Assembly: GCA_027922465.2 (NCBI GenBank)
Contig: BQMF02000002.1
Span: 930,001 to 994,000, forward strand
Direction of reading: 5' to 3'
Length of the DNA stretch: 64,000 nt
DNA from: Turritopsis dohrnii
Lineage: Eukaryota > Cnidaria > Hydrozoa > Anthoathecata > Oceaniidae
Position 1 is the stretch's first letter, and each line of letters starts with the position of its first letter. This document shows, piece after piece, positions 21,601-36,600 of this stretch. The notes under the pieces were generated by a model that was not told the origin of the DNA, searched no databases, and worked only from the letters and a program-made list of their open reading frames with translations. The translations under genes and the position numbers were made by a program.

Positions 21601-24600
21601 ACCAAGCAGGTCTGCTTATTATGTGTGTCCGGAGCTAGGACTATTGACGGTATAATAACAGAAGTCATGATATATATATTTGGCACATACACTAAACAAA
21701 GAGCATTTGCTTTGAAGGTGTAATTAAAAGTGTTCTTGAGCATGTTTTGATATTGTAAGCAACAGAGGATACAAGATTCATATCTTTAGGAAGTTTTAGC
21801 TGCTTAACTAAAATATGAACGTAACAAAAAAAGATTATTATACCTATGTGTTGGAGTTTCCTGTCATAAACTGTTATATGTAATGAATTAATAGCAACTA
21901 AGTGGTAAGGTACTAACAGAACCATACAGGTTAGTATGGAAAGTATTTGGGATTCATAAAAGCTGGTATCGTGTTTTAGTACTTTCGAGGATGCACTGAC
22001 AGTAAACAAATTGCTTTACATATCTTTCAGTATGTTGCTCATTAACAAACCACTGCCATGCCTTTGCTCCAGTGTAAGGAGGAATCCAGGCTAGAACTGT
22101 GGACAAAAGTTCTGGAATAACGGACAGACAAATGCTAATGAAAGATCAGCTGCTAACTGTGGAAAGATAAAGGGAAGACAAAGACATTTGCAGTACTTTT
22201 TGATACATAAATTGTGACTCAAAAACACTGCTGGAAAAACAAAACTTTACGAGCTGCAAATTGTTGAGTGAAAATTATTTTTTTGGATGACATTTGAATA
22301 TAAGGTGGAAAAAGCATTTCAATACAGTCAGCCTGTTATGAGGCTATCCTTTATTCAAGTACCAGGCAAGAAGGATTACCTAAAAGCATTGAACATCCAT
22401 AATCATAGTTGTAGAATTCAAAATCTCCTTCCAGGCTAGTGCTCAATATGCAAGGAATTGTACTGTATAAATTAAGTACCCACGAAATGTATTAAATTCT
22501 ACACTCCATTATTGGAATGTACAATGTGTAGATCAAATGTGCACCGTAAATGTTGTCTGAAACAGCTGGTTGCTGTTAAAAGAGACATGAATTCTGAAAC
22601 TTTGTATGAACTTGTTAGTCCAAATCACACAAAGAGTCTGTATTCTCTCCACTGGAAAATCTACCAAAATTTGAAGCAGGAAAGAAAAAGAATATGAAGC
22701 AGAGAGGGCTCCAAGAACTGCGAACCATACTTTCCCTATCGATGTTCCTTTGCAATTCGCACCCCAGCCTTGAGTTGAATCATCAAGAGTAATCATGGTC
22801 TGGTAGGATGCTGTTCTGTTCAGATGGATTATTTTTGATTTTTTTGTATTTATTTATTTATTTATTTATTTAGTATTGTTTTACGTGGCTAGCCTCACTC
22901 AGTTGCTACTGCATCTGCTTTCCAGGAGGGGCCACGGCTTAGGTTGGAGGCTCCGAAGTATTTGACACTCTCATGAGTGACACAAACCCAATCAAGGGTC
23001 TGTGCTCTTCTGGATGACCTCGAAATTATAGATGTGCTGGCAATACTGATTGCACTGTTGCTGACAGCACCTATATTAAAATTGATGTTGTATGGTTGTT
23101 TAAAAGATCCTGACGTAAGATTCATACTTTTTCCATCTTTTCCTGCAAGCTAGTGTCATCTTCACTGAGTCTGTATTCACACCCAGATGTTCCATACATT
23201 GAGTCGGGGTACATTCTGATTTCTTTAGATTTCTCACAACTCCTAGTTTCTGGATTAGAACAATCAATGTGTCTCAACTTGTGAATTTCTGCTGAATAGT
23301 CTGGAACATTAATTATTTATCGTCGAGAAAAATCACTATACAAATGTTTAATCTTCGCAGTAGTGCTATCAGAATTTCAATAATCTTGTGAATATTCAAG
23401 GCGCTGGCCCAGGCCAAAACAAAGACAGATGAATTCATATCGATTTCCCAACCGCTGAAAGGGGATATGTATTTGTACTAATTCTTCATTCAGGGGAATT
23501 GTAAAGTATGAATCTTTCAGATCTGTGTTAACATACAATCTCTCTGTTGCAGAAGGTATTTTAAAATACTGGTATGGTAATACTTGTTTAGTTTCCTTAG
23601 ATTTATCACAGGCGTCTGACCCCCACCCTTCTTGGGTACTAAAAAATGATTGTTGAGAAATTCGCCTTGTGATTAGGATGTTAATCATATTGGATCCTTC
23701 CCCAACATCTGAAGTTTCTGACTTATTAGACTGGGTTGATGTTTGTCCAGTATTGGAGAGTCTGGTATTTTTGTTTGTTTATTTGATAGGAATTTTGAAT
23801 CCCTGCACAATTGACTAACTCTGTGCATCATGTTTTTTTTCATGCTCACAGGAAATGTTTTAGCCTTCCTACTATGGTTTTTTTCTGTAAATAAGGTGTG
23901 TTTACCCATGGATAAACATACTCTAGTTGTTCGTCTGGGATAAATTTCTCAAAAGCTTTTGAATGAAAATAATAATGAGGGTCCCTTGAGCTATTTTAGA
24001 TGGCGTATTTTGACTGAAGAATTTAATTTTGCCTCTTTTTAAGCTTTGTGTACTTTTGTTTTTTCACTTAAATCTTAGCTCTCTTGTAAAGCATTTTAAT
24101 AACCTGTTCACTTTACCAGACTCTCATGATTAATGTTTTTAATTTCATGTTTCAGTGCATAAACTCACTTGACATCAATTAATCTCCAAACAGTCAGTAT
24201 TCCCACAACAGCGTAATGTTAACAACTTAAACAACTTGCTAACAATTTTTAACCTGTCCTTTAAAACAGGTTTCTTCTTAATATCTTTTAAGACAGCAAA
24301 AGTTATCCCTGTTTTCAAAAGCAAAGGATTGTCCTTCGAACTATCGCCCTATTTCCCTCCTGTCAAATATAGACAAAAAAGCTTTTGCATCATAGGCTGT
24401 CTTCTTTTTTTGATACTAATAATCTATTTTACAAACAGCAATATGGTTTCAGATCTAAACAGTCTACTGTCCATGCTCTGATTAACCTCAATGAGAAAAT
24501 TAGACAGGATCTTGACAATGGTAAGCTTGTAAGTGGGATTTTCATTGACTTCTAGAAAGCTTTTGACATTGTAGATCATGACATTCTTTTAGAGTATAAT

Positions 24601-27600
24601 ATAATTTTTATGGGGTAAGAGGCATGGCAAATAAGTGGTTCTGATCTTTTCGAAAAGGTAGAACTCAGTTTGTAGCTATTTCAAAGCAATCTGCTAGTTC
24701 CACTGACTATGGGGGTTCCCAAAGGTTTTGAGCTTGGTGCTCTTCTTTCGTATAAATGACCTCCCTGTGCTATCAAGTTTGGGCAACCTTGTCTTTTTGC
24801 TGATGGCAGTAGGCTTTTTGATTAAAGATCCATTGTAATTGAAAGCCAAATTAATTTTGATCTTGACAATTTGTTAACCTGACTTCAAGCAAATGTTTTG
24901 TAGCATTCAATGAATTCTCTCACCCCTTCCAGCATTCAAGATATCCTCTGTTAAAATTTCTCAATAGCTCACATCATGCAAGGGGGAAATCTAATCCAAT
25001 TTATCAAAGCCAAATGTCACGACTTATACCTTGGGTTACTCTTCGCTATCAATCCATCCTAAACTGGCACAAATTACAGTCTCATTTCACTGGCAAAAAT
25101 CTATCTCCACTCAATTTCTTCATGGCTAAGACTTTTGCAAAATCTTTCCTACTCAGCCATTGATTCTCCGATAGCATGTTCTTACAGTTTACTTTCTAAT
25201 AATTTTTAAAAACATTATACATTATCTGTACTATGCCTTTGTGCCTACCTCCTTTGAATACAATACTTTAGTTGGTAGTCTCCTGGTCTTGTATGTATGA
25301 TATATTTGTTCATGCACAATCCTGTGAAGGCGAAATATATATGATTGATTAATCACCATTTTGATTTATCAAACGCTTTTCAGGACTTCACCTTTTTTTC
25401 TTACTAGGAGAAATCTACTGGAACCTCTCCCAAGACCACAATGCATTACTACCAAATTCTGTTATCTATCATTCTATTATTCAGTGGAATGAGCTTTATC
25501 TGCTTTCAGACGTTATTGTTATCTCGAAACATAAGGTGATTGCACTTTATAAAAGCATCATCTTCAATAATTATTACTGATCTATCACAAATTCTGTTTT
25601 TTATTACTTCAACAGTATTTATACTAAACATCAAAGAACTTACTCTTTCATTAGGTGGCCTCTCTGATTAAATTTTAAAATTGATTCAACATGCAACGAA
25701 CCAGTTGCTTACCAACAGCATTCTATTACTACATAGCTTGAATCTGACATCAGCTCCATGCATTTATACTCCAGGAATTTATACTACAGACTACTTTTGG
25801 TTGCATTTCAAGTAAGAATAGGATGGATCTCCAGAACTGTTTTCTAAAAGTCTTAAGATAATACAGAGAATGAAGCACCACGTGATTCCACATGATCTTT
25901 TTATAAAAAGAAAAACGATGATTAAAAAATATGACAAAAGAACATAGAAAGAAAAAAATCCTTATACTGTAAATACGTCCTGTTTCACTAAAATATCACC
26001 TGACCAAAATATCTTAAAACGTTGCCAGAAGCTTCTTGGGTGGGAATACAGGATAAAGTATTTATACAGAAAAATTATTTCTTAATTGTCAGAATTAAGT
26101 TGTTAAATTGCTATTGCTTATTGTTTGTTGTTAGATAATGGATATAGTTGACGATAATCTTAGTTTAGAAATCCACAGAATACAGAATAAAAATAACTTC
26201 GAGTAGCAGTTATTTCAATTTTTTGCAAGGCCAATTGTTTTCTAAATCTCTATGTATGGTCATTGAATGACTTACAAGGCATTTCATTTATTTTAGGGAC
26301 CATCATTGTATTGTTACAACAATGCCTTCTTTGAAGATAAAGATTGGGATGGTATTCGCTCACTTGGAACCAGCAACAAAGTTAAAGATCCTCTGAAAGT
26401 TGGTCGTTTTGGTCTTGGCTTTAAATCAGTATTTCATCTAACAGGTTTCATTCTTTATACCTTGTGAAATATATATGTGATATTTGTCAAGATTAGCACT
26501 CATTGATTTCCCTTATTTGTTTGTATTAGATCTGCCTACCATATCTAGTGGCGACTCTCTGTTATATCTTGACCCTACGAAATGTGTATTTACCGAAGAA
26601 GTGAAATACTATGAATCTGATGATCTGAAAGATTTTTTTCACAACAATGGTTTGCAATATCTAAAGAGTTTGCCTAGATCGTACTCTTTAAATGAAGATG
26701 GTTATTGTAATGGAACTTTGTTTAGATTTCCATTAAGGAAGTCTGCATCACCAATTTCAAAATCTTGTTATTACCACAACAAGATAATCAGCCTTATCGA
26801 GACATTCAAGTCTGAAGCCAGTAGCAATTTACTTTTCTTGAAGAAAGTTTTGTCCATCAAGTTCTATGTTATTCGACAGGGTTGTCAGAATGCAGAAGAG
26901 TTGTATTCTGTATCAGTCACAGATAACTGCAAAGATATGCATGGTCAGAAAAGACGAGCGTTCATGGAGCATATATGTAAAAGTACAGAGCAAAAGAAAT
27001 ATGAAATCACTACCTTGAATCACTGTGTTGATATTGAGGAAAACTTGAATGGAACTTTTGATACACACTCGTACTTTTTGAGTGAAATATATGGTTATGA
27101 AAATGATGATGATTTCCTCCAAATGATTGCTGATGAAGACTTGTCCTACATTCCTTTGGTATCACTTGCTTATTCATTGAATCAAAAAAACTCTGGCCAT
27201 GTTTTTTGCTGCTTACCGTTGCCTCTACGTGAAAAATGCATGACAGGTTTGCCAGTGAATGTAAATGGATACTTTGCTCTTGGTCAAGACAGAAAGGATT
27301 TAAAATGGAAAACATTATCAGCCGAACAATGTAATGATAAGTCAGTTTTGTGGAATGAAAGCCTTATTGAAAAACTTTTACCAATTGTCTATCATAACTT
27401 GATTGAATATTTGATAAAAAGTGGTTGTCCGAATGATGTTGTTTATAAGGTTTGGCCTTCCAGTCAATGCATCAATGAAAAATGGCGACCGTTCCTCCAG
27501 CCATTCATTGATGGTCTTGGTGATATCAAATGTATATATCTACCATCCAAAAGAACTTGGGTATCAACAGCTGATGCTTTATTCCTTATTAAAGAAGATG

Positions 27601-30600
27601 ATATGCCAAATGATCAGTACTCTGCTTTGAAGAAATTCCTCACTGACCTAAATTTGAACGTCACGTATGTTCCTGATTGTGTTCCTGATCATGTTTTTGA
27701 AATCTGTACCAGTAATGCGTTACAGACAACATTTGTAGTGACAAAGAAGATCATTCAGGAACAGTTGAAAATGCCAGCAGGTGTCGCTATTTTCAAAGAG
27801 TTGACATCAAAACAACAATGTCAAATTCTTTCTTACTGTATCGAAAACGTTGCAGATCTGAAAACGTTGCATGAACTATCGATTTTCAAACTTGTTGGTG
27901 ATGGTTATACGGAGATACCTCTCACTCAAAGCCAGAAAATCCTTTATCTACCTACTAAAAGTCATCCTGGAGATCTTCTACCAACACAAGATAAGGTTAT
28001 TGATGTTTCATTTTATGCTGACAACACTTGTTTCATTCATACCTTAGAATACATTGCTGAGAAAGGTAAGTTGTCTTTCTTATGTTATCAAAATGAAGAA
28101 TGATGGGAGCAATATTTATATTTTTCAATGTGGGTGTTTCTGTTTGCAGTATAATTGTTGTGAGTTCCTTGGTGAAAAAGTCTTTTTAGACTGTATTTGT
28201 ACAATTTTGTTCCTTAAATGGTAAATTTCTTTGCAAATTAGTCTTTATGGTTAATTTGTCATTCTTTAGGAATGTTCAACATAGCCGTACTTAATGAACC
28301 TGAGATTGTTATCAGTGCCATCAAAGCAACATTGCCAAAGGATTGGTTTAAAAATGGACAGGTGGTTGAATGTTCTGATCCAGATAACTCTTGGGTCAAA
28401 AGGATATGGGGATATCAACGCCTACACAGCATCTCAATTAGCAAACTTGATGGTTTGTACTTAATTCCATTTTCCGAGAAGAAGAAAAGATTTTTAAGTA
28501 TAGTCATGCAGAAGCCATTGATTATGATGACTGTGAACCCAAGCACTGATCACCAGATTGACATGGAGATGAAGTCCTTTTTACAACAGTGTCAGATAAA
28601 GTTTGTTGATGAAATATCCAATGATATTGCTTTTGATTTACAAAAGGCCAATAGGATTTTAGTTCCGACTGCAACTGGATACTTGAAAGCCTTATGCAAT
28701 GCTGCAGAAATATATAACGAAGAGATGATAGGCCAAGCATTGGTGGATAAATCTGAAGCCTTAAAAGATCAGTTAAAGCATGCTATTGGAGAGAATAAAG
28801 AGCAGATTTCTACTGTTTTGGGAAATTTGAAAGTCTTCAAGGTATATAACTGTGATCGGTTTACTTCTATCAGCTCCTTATATCTTATTGGAAGAGAATG
28901 CATCCCAAGATTTCTCGTCAACTACCTTGATGTCGTTGAAAAAGAAGGTTTTCCAAAGAATTTGGTTTGTAACATTGAAAGCTGCCGAAAATGGGATTTC
29001 AGACTAGTAGTGAAGTTTCTGTTAACGAAGTATGAATTGCTTTCAAGTGAAGAGATGAAAGAGTTTTCGCTTTATGTTTTGAAGTATCTATCCTTGAATG
29101 AAAGTGAGGATGAGTTGCTGGACCGTTTGAGGAGTGTGCTGTGTGTGGAAAGTGATGGTAGCAATAAGCGCTGTGATCAACTGTATGAAAAAACAAGAGA
29201 ATTTAATGTCTTGTTTTATGGAGAGCAAGAAAAATTTCCTGACAAGATTTACGATGACTATTTGTATGGTTTGAAGAAGCTTGGATTAATATCGACAACT
29301 GCTAGAGTCTCACCGGAAGAACTTTATTTGTGTATAAAGTCAATTCCTAATCTTCGTACAGGAAGCGTTCAACAATTAAAGATGAAAATAAAGAAAATTC
29401 TGCAAGTGTCCATCACTAATGGTGTGAACCTAGCATCCTTTGAAAGAATTCCTTGGATACCTATTGAGAAATGCAAGCAAAGATGTTATCCAAAACAGCT
29501 GACATTGTATGGTGCAGACAAAGCTGATTTGCAATCGCCAATTGAAGTGTATTTCAAGGCTCACACCAATCTTATTGGAAGTTCTAATTTCATTGTGGAT
29601 GATTTAGTGGATGAAGAGTTTAGCAAAGCATTTCCAACCCAACATCCTTCTCCTGAAAAAGTTTGTAAGCATATGGAGATTCTCATCGATAGTTACAGTG
29701 AAGATGAAAGAGGGGTCTTTAAAGAGATGCTCATGGATATCTACAAACACATCCCAACACATCTTAATGAATTTGTCAGAGTTTTTAAAGAGCGCAATAT
29801 CAAAATTTGGCATGACAACACCTTTATTGAGTATCAAAAGATTCTCCTTGCTAATTTTCAATTTGACGTGAAACCTTACTTTTATAATGTTAGGGAAACG
29901 GATGACGAACCGAAAGTTTCGATTTTAAAAGGTTTAGGCTGTGACCAGCATGCAGAAATTGACGTTTACATCAGTGTGTTGGAAAGAATGATGGAGAAAT
30001 ACAACGAATGTGATGTTGAGATATCACCAGATTTAAATCTATCAATATGTCTAATTGAATTTGTTGCAGATAGGTTTACTGAATTGCAAAAGGAAAGGCA
30101 AGGTATTCGGGATGATATTTGCGTCCCTATTGATGCAACTACTGTTAAGTTCTGTCGGTTAAGTGAGTGTTTCTTCCATGATTTCAAAGGGCGAAGGTCA
30201 TTTTCTTCGACTTCAACTTGTAATGTATTACATCGGGCTGTTGATAAAAGTATTGCGGAAAAACTTGATATCCCAAACCTGATTAGTAAGATTCTCTCTG
30301 GTGATGAGGAATTGTTTGAGTCGTGGGGACAGCACGAACCTTTAACATTGCGACTAAATCGCTTGTTGAGTGACTACGAGGATGGTATGGCTATTCCCAA
30401 AGAACTCATACAAAATGCTGACGATGCCAAAGCTACTAAAGTCTGTCTGTTATATGATGAAAGACAAAATAATGACTTGAAGACCAATCTCATAAATCCT
30501 GATATGAGCAATTGGCAAGGTCCTGCTCTTTGGGTTTACAACGATGCACAGTTCTCACAAGAAGATTTTAATAACATAACGAAACTCAATGCTGGTACTA

Positions 30601-33600
30601 AAGAACACGATTGTACAAAAATTGGAAAATTTGGTCTTGGATTTAGTGCAGTATACCATCTTACTGATGTGCCAAGTTTTGTGAGTGGTAATGCTATGGT
30701 GATTTTTGATCCACATACCACCTTCTTAGGCGACGCTATCAAGGATAAAACAAGACCTGGTCTCAAAATAACATTATCCAAATCTAAAAAAGATTTAGTT
30801 CATTTCAATGACCAGTTCAAAGTTTATCATAAAGTTTTTGGAGCAAGATTAGACTTTAGTTCAGATGATGTTGAACCTTTTAACGGTACATTATTTAGAC
30901 TGCCCTTAAGAGACATAACGACAGCTAGATCCAGTGAAATTAAAGATCTTGCTTATAGTAATCTAGAGATGCAGATGTTGTTTGTAAAAATACAGGAAAG
31001 ATTAGATCACTTATTGCTTTTCACACAACACGTTAAAAGTTTTGAGTGTTACCATTTGCAAGATGGCGCATCTCCAGAGAAAATGAACTTGCTGTTTTCT
31101 TCGTCGAAAGATATTGACAACATTTCGCTTCAACAGGACAGCCTTTTGAAGAGTTCCAGTGCTGTTATAGGAGAATTGAAAAATGGTTCTTTCACTGAAG
31201 TGCCGAAGATTCAAATACATCAGAAATTAACTGTGACTGTCTCAGAGAAAAACGATGCAAGGATTAAGAAAGTAATCAAGTGGATGACAAGTTCGTGTAA
31301 CGGTGGCATGAATTCGTATAAGTACGCCATGAGCAATGTAGGCTATAATCCATGCGGTGGAGTGGCGTTACAGTTCGAGGATGCGGGTGGCATGTTTAAA
31401 CCGTTGGTTGACTTGTCAAAGCGTTTCATGTTTTGCTTTTTACCACTTCCTCAGAACAGTAATCTTCCTGTTCATGTAAATGGTGCTTTCGAAGTTTCAA
31501 AAGATCGTAAGCAGTTATTACAGCGTTCAATGGACGAAAAACATGGTAATGATGCCGAATGGAATGATATTCTTGCAGCAGATCTAGCAGAATCATACTT
31601 TAATCTTTTGTTAGAAGTCAAGAAGTATATCTATACGCCTGAAGATTGGTTTTCCATATTTCCATCTTTTCATAGTGAAAATCCATTCAATAGTTGTTTG
31701 CTTCACCTAGTTCAGTCATTGCTTTCAAAGATTCTGACTAGTCAAGAGAAAATGTTTCCAATGTGTGAAGGAAATCTTATTAGCTGGTATAAATGGAGTA
31801 ATGTTGTCATACTGTCAGAAGATTTAAGAAAATGCTTTGGTGATTTGGGTATCAAATATTTGAATTGGTATTTCAAGTTCAAAAACATGCCCAAAGTTTG
31901 TTTAGACATTCCAGATGACTTTTTGGAACTTCTGAGAAGGATGAATTTCGACGAGCAACTACAAAGTGCCATTATCAATGATCAATTTTATGGTTATTTT
32001 TTTTATGGTTTTGCTAGCAGTTGTGATGGACTTGACTGTACGTTGAGAAATGACATTACAGACCTCATGATTCCCATGGCGTTCTCACCAGACAACGATA
32101 AATACAATATAAAAGAATCGTTAAGACAACTTCATTGTATTCCCACCAAACCAAATGGTTTATTAAAGAAACCATCTCAATTAGTTTGCGAGGGTGTGAG
32201 CATGTTATTTGACGAGAATGATGAAGTTTTCCTTACTGATCAGTTTCAAAGAAGACATTCTGAACATCTCAAGCTACTTGGAATAAATCACAGCTCTTTG
32301 ACATGGGAATTGATTCTCGATAGAGCAATCCATATACAAAATCATCCAAGCAGACAAGTTATGATGGAAAGAAGCAAAGAGTTGGTAAAGGTTATGGGGG
32401 TCAAACTTAGTAATAGCGAAAACTGTCCCGATGATGTGAAATCAAGACTTTTGGCTACTGACTTCCTGATTGTGAAACAGCGCCCTGAAGATTGCATATT
32501 TCGAACATGGCATGGTCATGGTCAGCTTTTTGCCCCGCCTAAAGATGTTTATTTGAATAAATTTACCAACGTTGCTTGTTGTAGCGTGTTTCTGTCTGGG
32601 ATATCCTATGAAGAAAGGTTGGCTGAGTTTTTAGGACTAAATCGTGTCCCAACCATTAGTCACGTCAAAGAACAAATTATGCAAATTGAACAACTTAACG
32701 CTAAAAATACATGTAAATCTGTTATGGAGGAAATCTACGACTTTGTCAACCAGAAAATCGAAATCGAAAGCCTTTCCCTTCTTTCTGATCTGAGCATTGT
32801 TTACACAGAGAATGGCGAGCTTGTTCAACCACGCAGAATTTTCGATAACATTGACAAGGAAATACCAGGATTTATGTTTAAACTTCCACAGAGATTGAAA
32901 GACAGATATCTCCCTTTAATGCGGAGGTTAGGTGTTCAAAGAGCCGTTCGTCAACATTACGTAACCGTATTACGTCAGATCAAGGAACATTTCCCAACTA
33001 AATGTCTTCATGAAGAATTATTGAAACCTATACTTCGTTTTCTCATTCCAGCTCTGTGTGATTGTGTGGGTAAAAGACCAGTGTTGGATGATGTGCTGTA
33101 TCTACCCGACAATAAAGGTGTTTTGCAAGATACTAAGATTATGTGTTTTCAAGATGTGTTGTGGCTGCCTGAAGATAACAAGAACTGTTATGCTCACGAG
33201 GGGATCGCTCAAGCTCATTGTTTAAAGCTTGGTGTGAAACCACTACGTCACAATTACGTTCAAAGTAATTCTATTGGTTTAGAATTTGGTCAACATGAAG
33301 ATTTGTGTACTCGCATTAAAAACCTTCTTCGAGGATACTCTGAGATACAAGACGTTCTAAATGAAATTCTTCAAAATGCTGACGATGCAGGAGCTAGTGA
33401 GATTGAGTTTATTTTGGATGCACGCCAATATGGCACTGAAAAAGTATTCTCTGACGATTGGAAACCGTTACAAGGTCCAGCATTACTCGTTTGTAACAAC
33501 GGGGTTTTTACCAATGCCGATCTGAAAGGAATTCAGTCTTTAGGCCAAAGTGATAAAAGTACCAATCCCTTGAAAACAGGGAAGTATGGCGTTGGATTCA

Positions 33601-36600
33601 ATGTAGTTTACCAAATAACTGATTGCCCGTCGTTTCTGACAAGAATTGCTGAAGACAACCGGGATGTTTTGTGTATATTTGATCCAAATTTGCTCTATTG
33701 TAGTGGTGCCACCAAGGCGAAACCTGGTCGTATGTTTGAACAGGCAAGGCAATTTTTACAAGCATATTCTGATGTGCAAGCAGCTTTTTTGGTGAATGAA
33801 TATAGTTCTGAAGGGAAGACATTATTCAGATTTCCTCTACGAAACGAAGAGATGGCTTTCAAATCAAATTTGTCTAGGACAGCCGTGACAGTTGAAGAGA
33901 TGAAAAGATATTTGAAAGAATTAAAGGAGATATCAATCTATGTTCTTTTGTTTTTGAATAATGTTTCTTCGCTGACTTTCACCATCATTGACAGCAATGG
34001 TCAAGTCAAGGACAAGGACACGTTCAGACTGTTCTCTTATGACGTAGCTGCAGATGGATTACATCGTTTCAAAGATTTTCAGAGGAGGTTTATCTCTGAT
34101 AATTTGCGCTTCAAACGTCACCTATTAAAGCGAAGTGTTTGCACACAGCATATCTGCAATGACACCTTGACAAAAGTGGTTCACCTGAATATGGTTGAAC
34201 AGTGTGGTTTTTCATGGATTGATTCATTGGATCCCAAAATCACGAATCTACTCAATCAAACTGCGATGGCTTTAGTTCCCAAAGGTGGGGTTGTCTGTAT
34301 GTCAAAGGATAATTCTTGTGTAAACTGTGAGAATATGAAGAAAAGTATTAGTATCAACAGAAGTCTTAAATCTAACAGTACCGTGTTTTGCGGCTTGCCT
34401 TTACCAGTTCCCAGTGGCTTGCCCCTAATAATCAATGGGCACTTTATATTGGATTACGAAACAAGAAGAAGCTTGAAAGCAAATTCTCCTTGGAACCGAG
34501 CTATTCTTTCGAATTGTATTTTGCCATGTTACATAGATATTCTCCTTGCAGAGTGCGAGAAGATGGAAAGTACAACTGCATCTTTGCCTGAGGTTAAAAA
34601 GTTTTACGGAAAGTTTCCTGTGGTCCATTCAGAAGAACCGGGATATTGGTATGATTTTAAAAAGGAGTTCTATACACGTGTTTGTCAAGAAAACGCTTCT
34701 CTTTTGATAGTTCATAAAAGTTCCCAAGTAAAATGCTTAGCTCGCAAGTATTTTGGTTTGTACAAATCCAAGCCTGACAATCTTCTTGCTGCCTTGAAAC
34801 TAGCTTTAATAAACACAGATGTAGTTCCTTCTGATGTTACCAAAAGTTTCATTCATTGCGAAGTTCCACTTTACGTGCTAACGCCCAAACGAGCCAGGAG
34901 TTTGTTGGTTAGGACGCGTGAAAGAATTCTCCCTGAGGATCCATGCGAGGTTAGTCGAACAGCTTTTCGAACAGAAGAAAATTTGTTACTGGTATTAAAT
35001 TACTGTCTGGATGAAAATGAAAATTTTGATGGTGTTGAAATGGAGGGGCTGCCGTTGTGTTTTTTAGCTAATGGAAAATTGGCGAAGTTTTCAGAATCTG
35101 ATAAAAGGTTTTTAACAAAATACGGGAGACTTATAAAAGACTCTGAAGAATTGTTTGTCCATGTTGAAGTATGGAAGAAATTTTGTAAGAGAGAGAAAGA
35201 ATTTGATTGCTTTAAGCAATTCACCCATGGTGATTTCTCTCAGCTGTTGGAAAAGGTATTGCCGTCAAGCAAGTTTCGTTGTGTCGACACGCCCATCCCT
35301 TTCGACGAGAGTGGCGTTGACGAAGAGTGGTTAAAAGAAGTGTGGAGTTTTTTAGAATCGTCAAATTTAAAGGATTCACTCGTCAAGAGGATCACCGTAG
35401 ATAGCATATGCAATTGGTCTTTGTTGTTATGTCAGCAGAAGGACAGAAAATATTTAGTGCCCATCAGAAGGTACAAATCTGTGCTGTATCTTCGGAATGA
35501 ACGTCACGAAATTGTGAAAAATCTCCGAAATGGCTTCAATGTGTTTGAAACTGTGGCAACCTTTCAGCTAGCGACGCATTGTGGTTCACCGAATGAATCT
35601 CAAGATTTGATCGAGTCACTGTGTTATGCCTATCAGCATTTTGGTTTTGTGAACGACGTTTCCATGGCGCGCCAGGTTCTGTACTGGCTAAAGAGTTTGA
35701 ATCCTACGAAAGCATTGCTACAATCTCTCGAACATTTGCCATTATTCAGAGATCATAAAGGTTGCTTGGTGAATGGAAAAGGGTATTTGATAACATTACC
35801 AAGTGGCAGTTTCCCTCTTGATGCTCTGGATAAAGTTGAAGAAAGAAATGTTTGCAAATTGTTGAGTTACGACGTTAGCTTGAAAGATATGTACCAAAAA
35901 CTAGGTTTTCACACTCAATTTTCTATTGTGGATTTATACGTGAAATATATTTTTCATGTGTTTCCTTTCATCAATGATGATCAAATCTCTAAACATATGA
36001 CTTATGTGAAACAACAATTTCGTACGTCCAACCAGTTTGTGAGCGGAGCTGCACACTTTGGAATTTTCGATGTACAAGGTGTACGGTTTATTCCGATCTA
36101 CGATCAAAATAATCAAAGACATCTGAAGCTTGCTAGTGAACTCTATGATCCAAATGTACCGCTTTTCAAGTCAATGCTTAACCCGAACGAGTTCCCACCG
36201 GAGATGTTCCGCAGTGAAGAATGGCTGACATTTCTTCGTGAAATCGGGCTGATTACCCGGTTAACTGACGAGATGCTGTTACAGTTTGCCGAATCTTTAG
36301 AAACAGAGTCGAATATAGAGAAAGCCGTGAGTGGAGCTAAGGATCTCTGTAAGGAATTGTTCACATCTGCCAAAAGATCTCCCCAATGTTTTCAGAAGAT
36401 CAGATCGATAAAATTTCTCGTTCCCGATAAAATGCGCGACCAACTGGAAGCCATTCACGGAAGCAGAAATTCGCAACTGAAAAACGAGAGGATATGTTTT
36501 GAGAATTCAACGCACCAAGTTAACGAGAATCTTGTGTGGACCACTATGGCAATCTTGCCTGAGTATGCAACCTTTGGTAGTAAATATGCGGACGAGCTTC

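Noticed and set aside
22512..22697. Cys-containing ORF as a zinc-finger gene
   Set aside because: Short, irregular Cys spacing, no homologous pattern, within a transposon-rich intron.
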